Assembly: GCA_011772495.1 (NCBI GenBank)
Contig: WVZL01000006.1
Coordinates: 79,092-143,091, forward strand
DNA from: Candidatus Aminicenantota bacterium
GTDB lineage: Bacteria > Acidobacteriota > Aminicenantia > Aminicenantales > Aminicenantaceae
Length of the DNA stretch: 64,000 nucleotides
Direction of reading: 5' to 3'
The stretch's first letter is position 1, and every line of letters starts with the position of its first letter. Below, piece after piece: positions 42,431-51,017 of this stretch. The notes below the pieces were generated by a model. The model searched no databases, was not told the DNA's origin, and was given only the letters and a program-made list of their open reading frames with translations. The position numbers and the translations under genes were made by a program.

Positions 42431-42470
42431 CAGTGCCACTGACCAAGTCTTCCCTGAAAATATCTTTCAT

Positions 42471-43208
42471 ATGAAGCTAAGTTTTCCCTTCGACCCTGTA
42501 GAAAGGTCAGAAGAGAGCGAACGCCTGGTCATGAAAGACGGGCAAAGGCTTTACCACCGGTTCAGACCTGCCCCTTATTACGGCGGAATAGCCACCGCCG
42601 ATGCTGTGGGTTGTTCTTTTCTCTGTGCTTATTGCTGGAATTACAACCGCAACTTATATCCCCAGCGATTCGATAAATTCTACTCGTCTCACGAAGTCTC
42701 CTCAAGGCTACTCAAGATAGCCCGTCAGAGATCTTATCATCTGTTCAGGATAACAGGCTCCGAGCCCGTCCTGGGTGAAGATTCATTCCATCACCTCCTC
42801 AAAGTCATTATCCATATCCTCCGAGAAAAACCTAGATCGATATTCATCCTGGAGACAAACGGATTCTATCTTGGTTACAGACAAGACCTTATAGAGAAAC
42901 TGAATTTCCCCGCACTAAGGATAAGGATTGCCTTAAAAGGCGTAGATGAAAATACTTTTCAGAGCATAACAGGAGCGAAAAAGGAGTTTTTCCAGTATCC
43001 GATCCTGGCCCTTAAGGAACTGGAAAAACTGGGGCTCAAAGCTTGGCCAGCCATCATGGGAGACCTCTTTACGGATAATGAAATAGAGCGTTTAAGAGAA
43101 CATCTCCATGAACACAGCATCCAGGCTGAGCTAGAATTTGAGTATTTAGAGAGATACCCTTTTGTTCTGCAGAACATGGATAAAAGAAATATTCAGATTA
43201 AGGAATAA
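42471..43208 (+). CDS. Radical SAM protein
   Basis: This 245-residue compact radical SAM enzyme has the cluster motif GCSFLCAYCWNYNRN (CxxxCxxC) near residue 45 and a short TIM-barrel-like core with RITGSEPVLG as the GGEP equivalent. There is no SPASM or other auxiliary cluster domain. The first 40 residues (LVMKDGQRLYHRF) are family-specific. Substrate unknown. The AroM-like gene starts 17 nt after its stop with its own AGGAG. Confidence 0.85.
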   Translation: MKLSFPFDPVERSEESERLVMKDGQRLYHRFRPAPYYGGIATADAVGCSFLCAYCWNYNRNLYPQRFDKFYSSHEVSSRLLKIARQRSYHLFRITGSEPVLGEDSFHHLLKVIIHILREKPRSIFILETNGFYLGYRQDLIEKLNFPALRIRIALKGVDENTFQSITGAKKEFFQYPILALKELEKLGLKAWPAIMGDLFTDNEIERLREHLHEHSIQAELEFEYLERYPFVLQNMDKRNIQIKE

Positions 43209-43225
43209 GCTGTTCAGGAGCAGAA

Positions 43226-43906
43226 ATGCTAACAAAAATCGGGGCTGTTACTATCGGCCAGAGTCCAAGGGACGATATCCTTCCTGACCTGAAAAAGCTC
43301 ATGGGAGTCGAGATCGTTATAGAAGAAATAGGTGTTTTGGATAATTTGGAGAAGGAGGAAATAAGAAAGCTATCCCCTAGAAGGAGCGAAGATATTCTAA
43401 TGACCAGACTCCGTAACAAAGAGTCAGTGGCCCTGGACTATGGTTGGGTAGTAAAAGGGATCAGAAAATGCCTGGCAGACCTGAGGGCAGAAGGCGTTGA
43501 GACCATAGCTCTCCTCTGTACCTGTCATTTCTCCGAGCTGGAAGACGAGAGGGGACTCATCCAGGTCTCGAAACTTATGGAAGAGAAAGTCAAAGAAATG
43601 ATCAAAAAGGGGTGCCTGGGAGTGCTCATCCCTTCAGTTGAGCAGATTCTCCAGTCAGAGAAAAGGTGGCAGCGTCCTGGAGTTAAGGTGATTGTGGCCA
43701 GTGCCTCCCCTTACGGGCAGAGAGATGAGATCATATCAGCAAGCAATGCCCTGGCCAAGCAGCAAGTAGACCTGATCGTTCTCGATTGTATCGGCTATGA
43801 CTTATCCGTCTACAGAAGAATCGGGCAGATCGTCTCTGTCCCGGTGATCCTACCCTTAGAGCTCCTGGCTCAAAACTTGAAAGGTCTTACTTCTTCTCTT
43901 CTTTAA
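43226..43906 (+). CDS. AroM-family protein
   Basis: This 226-residue protein matches the AroM family, whose prototype lies in the E. coli aroL-aroM operon and is of unknown activity. Recognisable features are TIGQSPRDDILPDLKKLMG at the start, LLCTCHFSELE and VLDCIGYDLSVY near the C-terminus; the Cys/Asp residues recall Asp/Glu racemase folds. It is likely cytosolic. The last 20 nt overlap the convergent small membrane-protein gene. Confidence 0.85.
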   Translation: MLTKIGAVTIGQSPRDDILPDLKKLMGVEIVIEEIGVLDNLEKEEIRKLSPRRSEDILMTRLRNKESVALDYGWVVKGIRKCLADLRAEGVETIALLCTCHFSELEDERGLIQVSKLMEEKVKEMIKKGCLGVLIPSVEQILQSEKRWQRPGVKVIVASASPYGQRDEIISASNALAKQQVDLIVLDCIGYDLSVYRRIGQIVSVPVILPLELLAQNLKGLTSSLL

Positions 43907-44165
43907 CGAACTTGCCTAAGAGATTGTACAGCCAGGCAAATACTGCGCCCACCACAAATCCATCAACCGCAGCATACAGGGTGGCGACAACCACTCCGCC
44001 AAAACCCCATTTGCCAAACGTATAGCCTGGATAGATGGAATCAAGGAACTTCAAGAATGAGACTGCATAGCCGGGCCAAATAAGGTTGGCGACACCGCAC
44101 AGCAAACTTATAGCAGCCCAAAGAATCCCTAAGGTGAGCCCGAGCCGAATAACACCTAACTTCAT
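43887..44165 (-). CDS. Small holin-like membrane protein
   Basis: This 92-residue protein has about three hydrophobic segments and a charged KFVKEEKK tail. Glycine-rich helices (FGKWGFGGVVVATLYAAVDGFVVGAVFAWLYNL, in part) recall proteins annotated as 'bacteriophage holin' in environmental genomes, but no phage gene is nearby. An excellent AGGAGGGG precedes the ATG. It overlaps the end of the AroM-like gene by 20 nt in convergent orientation. Confidence 0.65.
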   Translation of the reverse strand: MKLGVIRLGLTLGILWAAISLLCGVANLIWPGYAVSFLKFLDSIYPGYTFGKWGFGGVVVATLYAAVDGFVVGAVFAWLYNLLGKFVKEEKK

Positions 44166-44244
44166 AATCCCCTCCTCTCTCAGTATTCTTAATTACTATT
44201 ACCTCTTTTCTCCCCAAATTTCAAGGAATCTATATAAGCAGACA

Positions 44245-44265
44245 GGGAACGGTTCTATTTTTTTT
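44245..44265. repeat. Dispersed GGGAACGGTTCTATTTTTT arm
   Basis: This is a second copy of the 35468 arm. The matching inverted arm is decayed (GTACC after an A-run near 44300). It lies in the gap upstream of the lipoprotein gene. Confidence 0.55.
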
Positions 44266-44359
44266 CTTACCAATATCTCATTGTGCTAGGCTTTCTATTA
44301 AAAAAAAGTACCATCCGCAAAAGGACTCAATAAAAATATTTTCATTTTTGGGGGTACGA

Positions 44360-44388
44360 TTGACGACTAAAGGGAATGGAGTTATAAT
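44360..44388 (+). promoter_or_regulatory. Strong sigma-70-type promoter of the lipoprotein gene
   Basis: TTGACG (44360-44365) and TATAAT (44383-44388) are separated by exactly 17 nt, the best-matching promoter in the window. A leader of about 45 nt with AGGTG precedes the start codon. Confidence 0.7.
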
Positions 44389-44440
44389 ATTTATAAAAAG
44401 GGGGAACTGAGGGATCGTATTCTTCTATAGGCAGGTGAAT

Positions 44441-44947
44441 ATGAGAAAAAAACATATTTTAGTCATTTCTTTATCCTTTATCCTGGTTTTATTCGCTAAT
44501 CAAGGATGCGATCTAGTCAAGAAACTGACCGAACACGAAATCATCGTCGAAGATGACATGTACTTACGTGGGGCAACCTCTTCCGAAGGGTTTGTTAATC
44601 TTATGGATTATGGCCTGTGGAGAGACAACAAAGACAAGATCAAGGAAGTCACAGAAGTCATAGTTGAATACAAGGTAACCCGAAATGGAACCCCCTCCGA
44701 CATCACCGTCAATTTCTACTTCGGGGAATTTACCCCGACTACCCTGTTAGGCACAGGAACTCTGGCCCAAGGTGAGACGCATTCTAACTTTGTAACCTTG
44801 TCGCTGAATAGTACTCAAAACCAGTTATTTGACCTCATCCTGCTTAAAGATGCCTTCTGGTACTCCATCCAGGGAAACACGGATGCTGCTGATGTCGATT
44901 TCGAACCGGTGAGAATCACAGTCCGCGGCTCTTTCGAAATTATTTAA
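44441..44947 (+). CDS. Putative lipoprotein of unknown function
   Basis: This protein of about 168 residues has a signal peptide ending in ANQGC (lipobox-like Cys near residue 25). The mature part is beta-rich and acidic (HEIIVEDDMYLRG, GEFTPTTLLGTGTL, DAADVDFEPVRITVRGSF), suggesting a small Ig-like domain. I do not recognise the family. ATG 44441 is preceded by AGGTG; a GTG at 44435 is also possible. It has its own promoter and no operon partner. Confidence 0.65.
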   Translation: MRKKHILVISLSFILVLFANQGCDLVKKLTEHEIIVEDDMYLRGATSSEGFVNLMDYGLWRDNKDKIKEVTEVIVEYKVTRNGTPSDITVNFYFGEFTPTTLLGTGTLAQGETHSNFVTLSLNSTQNQLFDLILLKDAFWYSIQGNTDAADVDFEPVRITVRGSFEII

Positions 44948-45149
44948 CAGTTCAGGATAAAGGAGTTCCGCAGGAACTCAAAATTCTGCAACCCGAGAGT
45001 AAAGACCTTCCCTCACTTTAGTCTCGCAGAACCATTCTATCTTGAGTCTATCTCAGACCCAGGATTATAAAACAAAAATAAGCCTGAGAGATAGACTCCA
45101 CCCCTAAATAAGATTATAATAATCCACCTAGATTCTCTTAAGATGTAAA

Positions 45150-46259
45150 ATGAAGATTATCACCCTAACTTATGAAACCGGATGGCATGAAGAAGAAAGC
45201 CAAGGATATAAATCCTACCGCTGGATGAAGCAAAAATCTAAATGTCTACTCAAGGGTTTACAGACTAAGGGACCGAGACAGTTAGTCATAAAAGGAGGTC
45301 ATCCTTTCCCGAAGGAGAAGAATCCTTTCCTGAGTGTTTATGCGAATAATGAAAAACTCGGAGTGGTAGAAATATTACCCTTCACGAATACCTACCTATT
45401 CCCCTTAGAAAATACTTCTGAGAAAATCGAGATCGATCTCGAACTAGACAGCATCTTCCAGCCAGAGATATCCAAAGACAACAGAGAATTGGGAATGGTG
45501 ATCGAAGAAATAAAAGTCTATTCCCAAGAAGCTTCCGCGCTTCCTCAAGTTTTAGAGCTGGCAACGTCCACTCTCTGTAATATCAATCCTCCCTGTGTCA
45601 TGTGCTTTACCAGGATTTTCGATATATGGCCCTATAAAGGCGACCTGGATAAAACGGCCTTTGATAACTTAATCCCTTTCTTGAAAGAGTTCCAGACCAT
45701 CTCGCTCCACGGTATAGGCGAACCTCTCCTGGGCAAAAAGCTATTTACCATATTGGATAACATCAACACCGACACAACCTTTGTTCAATTCAACTCCAAT
45801 GGACTACTCTTAACTGAAGAAGCAAGCAGGAATTTAATAGAAAAAGGATTAAAGCTGATAGATTTCTCTATAGATGCAGCTTCTCCTGAAACGTATAAAA
45901 AAATAAGAAGAAAAGATTTCAATCTGGTTGTCAACAACATAAAAAGATTGAATGAAATAAAGAAAGAATTAGGAGTCAAGCATCCTGAAATAAAAATGAA
46001 TATGACCTTGATGAAGGAAAACCTGCCCGAAGTGGTTTCATTTATTGAACTGGCAAAAAGCCTTGAAGCGAAAACAGTCCATCTAGGTCTCTTAAACCCT
46101 TTTAAAGAATACATAATCAATAATGCAGGATTTATTTTCAACTATCAGGAACAAATGCTCGATACAGAATCTGAGGTTTTTCAAAAAACGATCCAAGAGG
46201 CCCAGCAAAAAGCCGAAGAGCTCGGTATAGAGCTGGTCCTGGAATTTCATAAGAATTGA
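45150..46259 (+). CDS. Radical SAM protein, N-terminal part of a split radical SAM/SPASM
   Basis: This 369-residue protein has a non-SAM N-terminal domain (about residues 1-125), then a radical SAM core. The cluster-binding motif is TLCNINPPCVMC, with Cx5Cx2C spacing instead of the canonical CxxxCxxC. HGIGEPLLGK (a GEP motif) and FSIDAASPETYKKIRRKDF are clear radical SAM strands. The protein ends at LVLEFHKN, and the expected C-terminal SPASM domain starts in another frame 7 nt later. Either a frameshift has separated them or the two are coupled subunits. Confidence 0.8.
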   Translation: MKIITLTYETGWHEEESQGYKSYRWMKQKSKCLLKGLQTKGPRQLVIKGGHPFPKEKNPFLSVYANNEKLGVVEILPFTNTYLFPLENTSEKIEIDLELDSIFQPEISKDNRELGMVIEEIKVYSQEASALPQVLELATSTLCNINPPCVMCFTRIFDIWPYKGDLDKTAFDNLIPFLKEFQTISLHGIGEPLLGKKLFTILDNINTDTTFVQFNSNGLLLTEEASRNLIEKGLKLIDFSIDAASPETYKKIRRKDFNLVVNNIKRLNEIKKELGVKHPEIKMNMTLMKENLPEVVSFIELAKSLEAKTVHLGLLNPFKEYIINNAGFIFNYQEQMLDTESEVFQKTIQEAQQKAEELGIELVLEFHKN

Positions 46260-46266
46260 TATTGAA

Positions 46267-46641
46267 ATGAAGGATTTTTATTGTGATAAGCCCTGGGAAA
46301 ATGTCTTAGTAGAAGTCAACGGAGACTGTTATTTCTGCTGTTTCATCCTCAGACCGAGCGGAAGGATCGGCAATCTCAAGAAGACCACTCTAGAAGAAGC
46401 CTGGACAAGCCGCAGAGCGAACAAAATTAGGAAATTGATCGGACAAGGAAAAATCCCCTACTGCTGTCAAATCTGCCCTTTTTATGGGGAATTTAAGCAT
46501 CAAAAAGTATTTTTCTACAGAATATACTTCCATACTAGAAGAATCTATGACCTTCTGAAGGATTTCTGGCAGGGAGGATTCACCAGATACAGGTTTAATC
46601 TCAGGCTAAAAAAATTAAAAAAACTCCTGGGACTAGCTTGA
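46267..46641 (+). CDS. SPASM domain protein, C-terminal part of a split radical SAM/SPASM
   Basis: This 124-residue protein contains a SPASM auxiliary-cluster domain: DKPWENVLVEVNGDCYFCCF, NLKKTTLEEAW and IPYCCQICPF. A basic tail (YRFNLRLKKLKKLLG) follows. It begins 7 nt after the upstream stop, in the +1 frame. In most proteins this domain is fused directly behind the radical SAM core, with a sequence like FHKN...FYCDKPWE, so this is likely the displaced 3' half of the same gene. No ribosome site is evident. Confidence 0.72.
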   Translation: MKDFYCDKPWENVLVEVNGDCYFCCFILRPSGRIGNLKKTTLEEAWTSRRANKIRKLIGQGKIPYCCQICPFYGEFKHQKVFFYRIYFHTRRIYDLLKDFWQGGFTRYRFNLRLKKLKKLLGLA

Positions 46642-46697
46642 TAATCTTCAATAGAAGTTGAGAAACTTCTTGTATGGATACGACTTTGGCTTCTATC

Positions 46698-49532
46698 CTA
46701 TTGCTCGGTAGGCACTTTCTTCTTGAGTTCTTCGAACCAATTAAGAACCATGCTCAATTGAGTTGGCGGAGTCGAGCTATCACCTGCTTCAATCATTATA
46801 AAACGCTGTCCGTCTGGTGTGATACCAAAAGGAAACCATGCCAAAGGAACTTCAAACAGGATTTTTGGCTTTCCTGCGGAGAACTCAGGCTCAGTCTTTA
46901 TAGACACCACCATCATCTTGTTACCGTTCAGATAGACCAATTCCCGCCCGTCAGGTATCCACAGTGGCCAAATACCTCCTTCGGTAGAAATCTGCATCTT
47001 ACTCCCAGGACCGGGAAACGGCCTTGCGTAAACTTCCAACTGGCCTGATTCATCAGAGATATAGGCTATCCATTTTCCGTCAGGCGAAAACGCTGCCTGA
47101 TCCTCATTGAATGGAGTTTTTAGAAAGGGAACTGGTTTACGTTCTCCTTCAATCGGGAGGGCCAAGATATCCCTTCCAGTGGAAGGATGAATCTCTGTGA
47201 AGACCAGAATCCTTCCGTCAGGAGACCAGGAGCTAGGCCACACCTTGTGTTCACTGGTCAGGAGCACTTCTGCAGTACCGCTTCCATCAGCTGGCCTCCA
47301 AAATAATGAGCTTGTTCCACCCACGGATCTTACATATGTTACTCGATTGCTCTCTGGCGTCCAGATCGGTGTCTCGTTGTCCCCGCCAGCCGTCAGCCGA
47401 GTTAAGGTGCCCCGCTGCATTTCATAAATCCAAATATCTTCATTCCCCCCCGCAATATGGATAGCCAGTCGCTTTCCGTCGGGGGAACAACGAACCCTCT
47501 CAAAAATACGCGGATTAACCGGAAGAGATTGAATCCCGCCTTTTCTATCGACCCAAACTAGCTTTTTATAATAGAACTCTGGACTGCCAGTTACATAAAT
47601 AAGCGAACCAGTGGGGGAGAAATTGAACTGTGCAGCTCCGTAGGCATCTGAAGTTATTACCCCTTCAAGGATTCGAACAGGAGATCCTGTTAGCTCGAGC
47701 CGCTTCAGGTCGAATGGAACCGCCATCAGCGATCCCGCTCGAGCATAAACTATATGACCTGTAGGAGCATACCGAGCCTTGCTACCTCCTTCTATCAAAC
47801 GTTTTATTTTGCCTGTCTCTAAAGATACAATCGCGATGCTCGCATCATCATAAGACGTAAATTCAGATGTACCGATTGTGAATAAAACAGTTTTATTATC
47901 AGACAAGATCTGGGGGAAGCGATGGGTCTTCTCATTTTTCTCTGGATCAAGGGTGGTAATGGCCACCGGCGTCCCCCCAGCGGATGAAACTTTATAAAGG
48001 CCGGAATTATGCGAGCGAGTGAAGACGACGGTATTATCAAATCCCCAGCTCGCGCCGCGGCTGTTTGGGGGAGCTTCACAGATGGTAATCGGAGCCCCGC
48101 CCCGAAGAGAAACCTTCATCATTTTACCAGCCGCATAATCAAAATATCCTACCCAATCACCGTCAGGGGAAAAGAAAGGACCATGCGCATTTTCTGTGCC
48201 TGATAAAGGTTTCATATCGAATTGATTTATATCCCTGAGACAGAGTCGAATGGAATCGCCTTGAACTGCGCTATAAACTATGCTCGTACCATCAGGTGAG
48301 ATAGCGATGGAAGGATTATCATAAATATTCACCGGTGCGTTAAGAGGAAGATCGATTGTGTAGCGGCCGATTGGTAGAGCCACAGATTTTGTTGAACGCA
48401 TCAAAGTCCAAAAGGCGATACCAGCAGCAACCGACCCTACCAACAGGCCAGCTACTAAGCCTATCAAGAACGCTGACCGAAATCGTTTAATGGGCCAGGC
48501 CTCACCTTTAGTTTCGAGCCTGCTGAGCTGTGGAGCCGCTGCGTCGGATAACCCTTCCTCGATCTCGATACGTGCATCTCCTATGTGTTGAAGACGTCGA
48601 GATGGATCCTTCTGAAGACATCGATGAAGAAGAGAGACGATTTGAGCAGGGATATTATCTGGCAAAACTGCCCAATCCGGCTCACCTTTGAGAATTGAGG
48701 CTATGGTTTCGCTAACGGTCTCTCCCTCAAACGCTATCTTTCCTGTCAGGCACTCGAATAAGATACAACCGAACGCCCAAATGTCTGTCCTTTTATCAAC
48801 TTTTTTCCCTTTTGCTTGCTCCGGGCTCATGTACGCAGCCGTTCCAAGGATAACACCCTGCTGGGTCATTCTATCTGTAAGTGTTGGGGACTTGGATAGG
48901 TCTATCGCTTCAGGCTCCTCTTGAAAAGCCTTGGCCAGCCCAAAGTCGAGAATCTTTATTTTTTTCTCCGAGGTGATCTTGATGTTTCCTGGTTTGAGAT
49001 CCCGGTGGATGATCCCCTTCTCATGGGCTGACTCCAATCCTTCTGCTATCTGCTTACATACCTCTAGGGCCTCACCTACTGACAGGGGTGCTTTCTTAAC
49101 CTGCTCTGCGAGTGTTTCGCCCTCAACCAATTCCATCACCAGGAACTGCTGATCATCTGACTTCTCAAGACCATGAATAGTAGCTATGTTTGGATGATTC
49201 AGGGATGCTAATAGCCTCGCTTCCCTCTCAAAGCGAGCCAGCCGCTCCTTGTCCAGGGCAAATGCTTTGGGAAGGACCTTGATGGCGACCTCACGCTTCA
49301 GGTTGGTGTCTTCAGCCAGGTAGACCTCTCCCATGCCTCCCTTTCCTAACTCTTTAATGATTTCGTATCTGTTAGCTAAAGATGTGCCTGGGCTGAATTG
49401 AGGAAAGGGCGTCTCAACTGTTTTGGTGTGGACAGGGATATCTTTTAGGGTGCCTAATTGAGTGCCACAATCACCACAGAAGCTTTGTGTTTCCGGATTA
49501 TCTGATTGACATTTGGGGCATTTAATACCCAT
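46698..49532 (-). CDS. Membrane Ser/Thr protein kinase with zinc ribbon and PD40 propeller
   Basis: This 944-residue receptor-like kinase begins with an N-terminal zinc ribbon (CPKCQSDNPETQSFCGDCG). The kinase domain covers about residues 50-325: Gly loop LGKGGMGEVYLAE, VAIKVLP lysine, HRDLKPGN catalytic loop, DFGLAKAF and APE-like MSPEQAK. One TM helix lies around 355-385 (FLIGLVAGLLVGSVAAGIAFW). The C-terminal half has PD40/TolB-type propeller repeats (IAISPDGTSIVYSA, CSPDGKRLAIHIAGG, AAFSPDGKWIAYISDESG). All catalytic residues are present. Such kinases are typical of Acidobacteriota and relatives. GAGGGA precedes the ATG. Confidence 0.95.
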   Translation of the reverse strand: MGIKCPKCQSDNPETQSFCGDCGTQLGTLKDIPVHTKTVETPFPQFSPGTSLANRYEIIKELGKGGMGEVYLAEDTNLKREVAIKVLPKAFALDKERLARFEREARLLASLNHPNIATIHGLEKSDDQQFLVMELVEGETLAEQVKKAPLSVGEALEVCKQIAEGLESAHEKGIIHRDLKPGNIKITSEKKIKILDFGLAKAFQEEPEAIDLSKSPTLTDRMTQQGVILGTAAYMSPEQAKGKKVDKRTDIWAFGCILFECLTGKIAFEGETVSETIASILKGEPDWAVLPDNIPAQIVSLLHRCLQKDPSRRLQHIGDARIEIEEGLSDAAAPQLSRLETKGEAWPIKRFRSAFLIGLVAGLLVGSVAAGIAFWTLMRSTKSVALPIGRYTIDLPLNAPVNIYDNPSIAISPDGTSIVYSAVQGDSIRLCLRDINQFDMKPLSGTENAHGPFFSPDGDWVGYFDYAAGKMMKVSLRGGAPITICEAPPNSRGASWGFDNTVVFTRSHNSGLYKVSSAGGTPVAITTLDPEKNEKTHRFPQILSDNKTVLFTIGTSEFTSYDDASIAIVSLETGKIKRLIEGGSKARYAPTGHIVYARAGSLMAVPFDLKRLELTGSPVRILEGVITSDAYGAAQFNFSPTGSLIYVTGSPEFYYKKLVWVDRKGGIQSLPVNPRIFERVRCSPDGKRLAIHIAGGNEDIWIYEMQRGTLTRLTAGGDNETPIWTPESNRVTYVRSVGGTSSLFWRPADGSGTAEVLLTSEHKVWPSSWSPDGRILVFTEIHPSTGRDILALPIEGERKPVPFLKTPFNEDQAAFSPDGKWIAYISDESGQLEVYARPFPGPGSKMQISTEGGIWPLWIPDGRELVYLNGNKMMVVSIKTEPEFSAGKPKILFEVPLAWFPFGITPDGQRFIMIEAGDSSTPPTQLSMVLNWFEELKKKVPTEQ

Positions 49533-49556
49533 TATTCCCTCTGCTTGTTTGACAAA

Positions 49557-49585
49557 AGAATATCAATTAATAAAAAAAGAGTCAA
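49557..49585 (-). promoter_or_regulatory. Candidate promoter of the kinase gene
   Basis: On the minus strand TTGACT (49585-49580) and TATTCT (49562-49557) are 17 nt apart. The leader would be about 18 nt, with room for the GAGGGA ribosome site. Confidence 0.4.
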
Positions 49586-49668
49586 ACGGATTAAATGCTT
49601 TGAATTTATATCATACATGATGCTTAAGATCAGATCATTACAGGTCAATCACCATTGTTTTTTATTAA

Positions 49669-49697
49669 TTGATTCGCACTTTTTATTGTGATATAAG
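49669..49697 (+). promoter_or_regulatory. Candidate promoter upstream of the PH-like membrane protein
   Basis: TTGATT (49669-49674) and TATAAG (49692-49697) are separated by 17 nt. A leader of about 215 nt would precede ATG 49920, which is long, so other promoters are possible. Confidence 0.3.
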
Positions 49698-49919
49698 CGA
49701 AGAAAAAAAAAGAGATAAGAGAGCAAAGGTTGCAATTTGGAGAAACCCAACTTCTTCTCCTCATACGACATATACATTTATTTGATATCAATTTTTCACG
49801 CCATGATATCTTTTTTCTAGAAAGGAAATCGGAAAGAACAAGTAGAATGGGGAGGAAAGCTGGCTGGGAACGACAAAGTAAAGCCCAAGAGTGTTTAATT
49901 TCTTTTAGGAGGTAAAGGC

Positions 49920-50663
49920 ATGATTAATCCGGTAATTCTGGTGGCAATTATCTTTCAGGCAATAATATCAAAGGTATCACGAATAGTAGGTTCCATCGTT
50001 GGTTACATTATTACAACCGGTATATTGATTTGGGGACTCAGTTTGTACGCTGAAGGTAATGCCATAGCATTTTTTGGAGTCGTACTTTCTCAACCAGTTT
50101 TTATTTTTGCCTGCCTGGTTTGGTATGGATTTGATACCTATGAGTTTTTAAAAGCAAGGAAAGCAAAAGCTATAATTAAAAGCGGACTATTAGAGGATAC
50201 GAATGTGGCCAAGTTTTATAATAACACCTTAAAAGCATGGAATGATGGTAAGCTAGCTGAATTAAATAAATCATTCGAGATAGAGGGAAAAATGGCCTAT
50301 GAAGATTTTACAAAGGCCTATATACCAGTTGAAGAGGGTGCTCTGGATGTCCTATTTACACAATTCCCACCTAAAGAAGACGAGTTTCTTATTGGATATG
50401 GCAACAGTGATTCTTTCTCAGATAGAGGATGGTTCACTTTGACTAATATGAGGCTCATTTTAAAGGATGGGGTATCAAAATCCTATGAAGGACTTAATCT
50501 GGCAGATATAGATGATTTTGAGATTAAGGGGGCAGGGAAAAAAATCACCTTCAAAATGAAATCAGGCAAGGAACTTGAATTCAATAACCTTAAAATATAT
50601 CCTGATAAAAAATATCTAAGATTTGCGATGCAGATGCAAAAGACCAGTAGTGAAGGAGACTAG
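49920..50663 (+). CDS. Membrane protein with C-terminal PH-like domain
   Basis: This 247-residue protein has two or three hydrophobic helices in the first 80 residues (IVGSIVGYIITTGILIWGL, FGVVLSQPVFIFACLVWYG). A soluble part follows, ending in a beta-rich segment GWFTLTNMRLILKDG, then YEGLNLADIDDFEIKG and KITFKMKSGKELEF, which reads like a bacterial PH/GRAM-type domain. No enzyme motif. AGGAGG precedes the ATG. No close family is recognised. Confidence 0.65.
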   Translation: MINPVILVAIIFQAIISKVSRIVGSIVGYIITTGILIWGLSLYAEGNAIAFFGVVLSQPVFIFACLVWYGFDTYEFLKARKAKAIIKSGLLEDTNVAKFYNNTLKAWNDGKLAELNKSFEIEGKMAYEDFTKAYIPVEEGALDVLFTQFPPKEDEFLIGYGNSDSFSDRGWFTLTNMRLILKDGVSKSYEGLNLADIDDFEIKGAGKKITFKMKSGKELEFNNLKIYPDKKYLRFAMQMQKTSSEGD

Positions 50664-50821
50664 AACACAAGAATTTATCAACAGACAGCTGCTAACCCTC
50701 CACAGATAAGAAGAACCTCACCTCCCTTTAGCCCAAGTCTAGTAAATCAACCAGCCTTTTTCAATAATGATAATTTCTTTCTTCTAGTTGATTTAGATGC
50801 AAGAACAGGGGTAAATGAATA

Positions 50822-50894
50822 TGACCCGTCCAGGACTCGAACCTGGAACCCGCGGATTAAGAGTCCGCTGCTCTACCAGTTGAGCTAACGGGCC
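50822..50894 (-). tRNA. tRNA-Lys (anticodon CTT)
   Basis: A 73-nt cloverleaf reads GGCCCGT at the 5' acceptor and ACGGGTC at the 3' acceptor, with one G-U pair and discriminator A. The anticodon stem GCGGA/TCCGC encloses the loop CTCTTAA, giving anticodon CTT, which decodes AAG. The T arm has GGTTCGAGTCC. CCA is not encoded. A good promoter lies upstream (50910-50938). Confidence 0.97.
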
Positions 50895-50909
50895 ATAAGA
50901 GTGACCTTT

Positions 50910-50938
50910 AGTTTAGAAAACTCCTTATCTCTTGTCAA
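50910..50938 (-). promoter_or_regulatory. Promoter of tRNA-Lys
   Basis: On the minus strand a perfect TTGACA (50938-50933) is 17 nt from TAAACT (50915-50910), placing the transcription start about 9 nt before the mature tRNA end. Confidence 0.65.
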
Positions 50939-51017
50939 TTCTCATGCCTGATGCCATTGTTTATTTGCGCTGAAGGAATATTTTTATTTATAATGGGAAA
51001 AACAGGATCAGACATCG

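Larger units (their letters stand above)
49533..49919. other. Intergenic region between divergent kinase and membrane-protein genes
   Basis: The 387-bp gap is A/T-rich and holds no credible gene; the short open frames have no ribosome site or family signature. It contains candidate promoters in both directions (49557-49585 minus, 49669-49697 plus) and a strong AGGAGG just before 49920. Confidence 0.6.

Noticed and set aside
43887..44165. Prophage remnant based on the holin-like membrane protein
   Set aside because: No other phage gene is present and neighbours are housekeeping-type.
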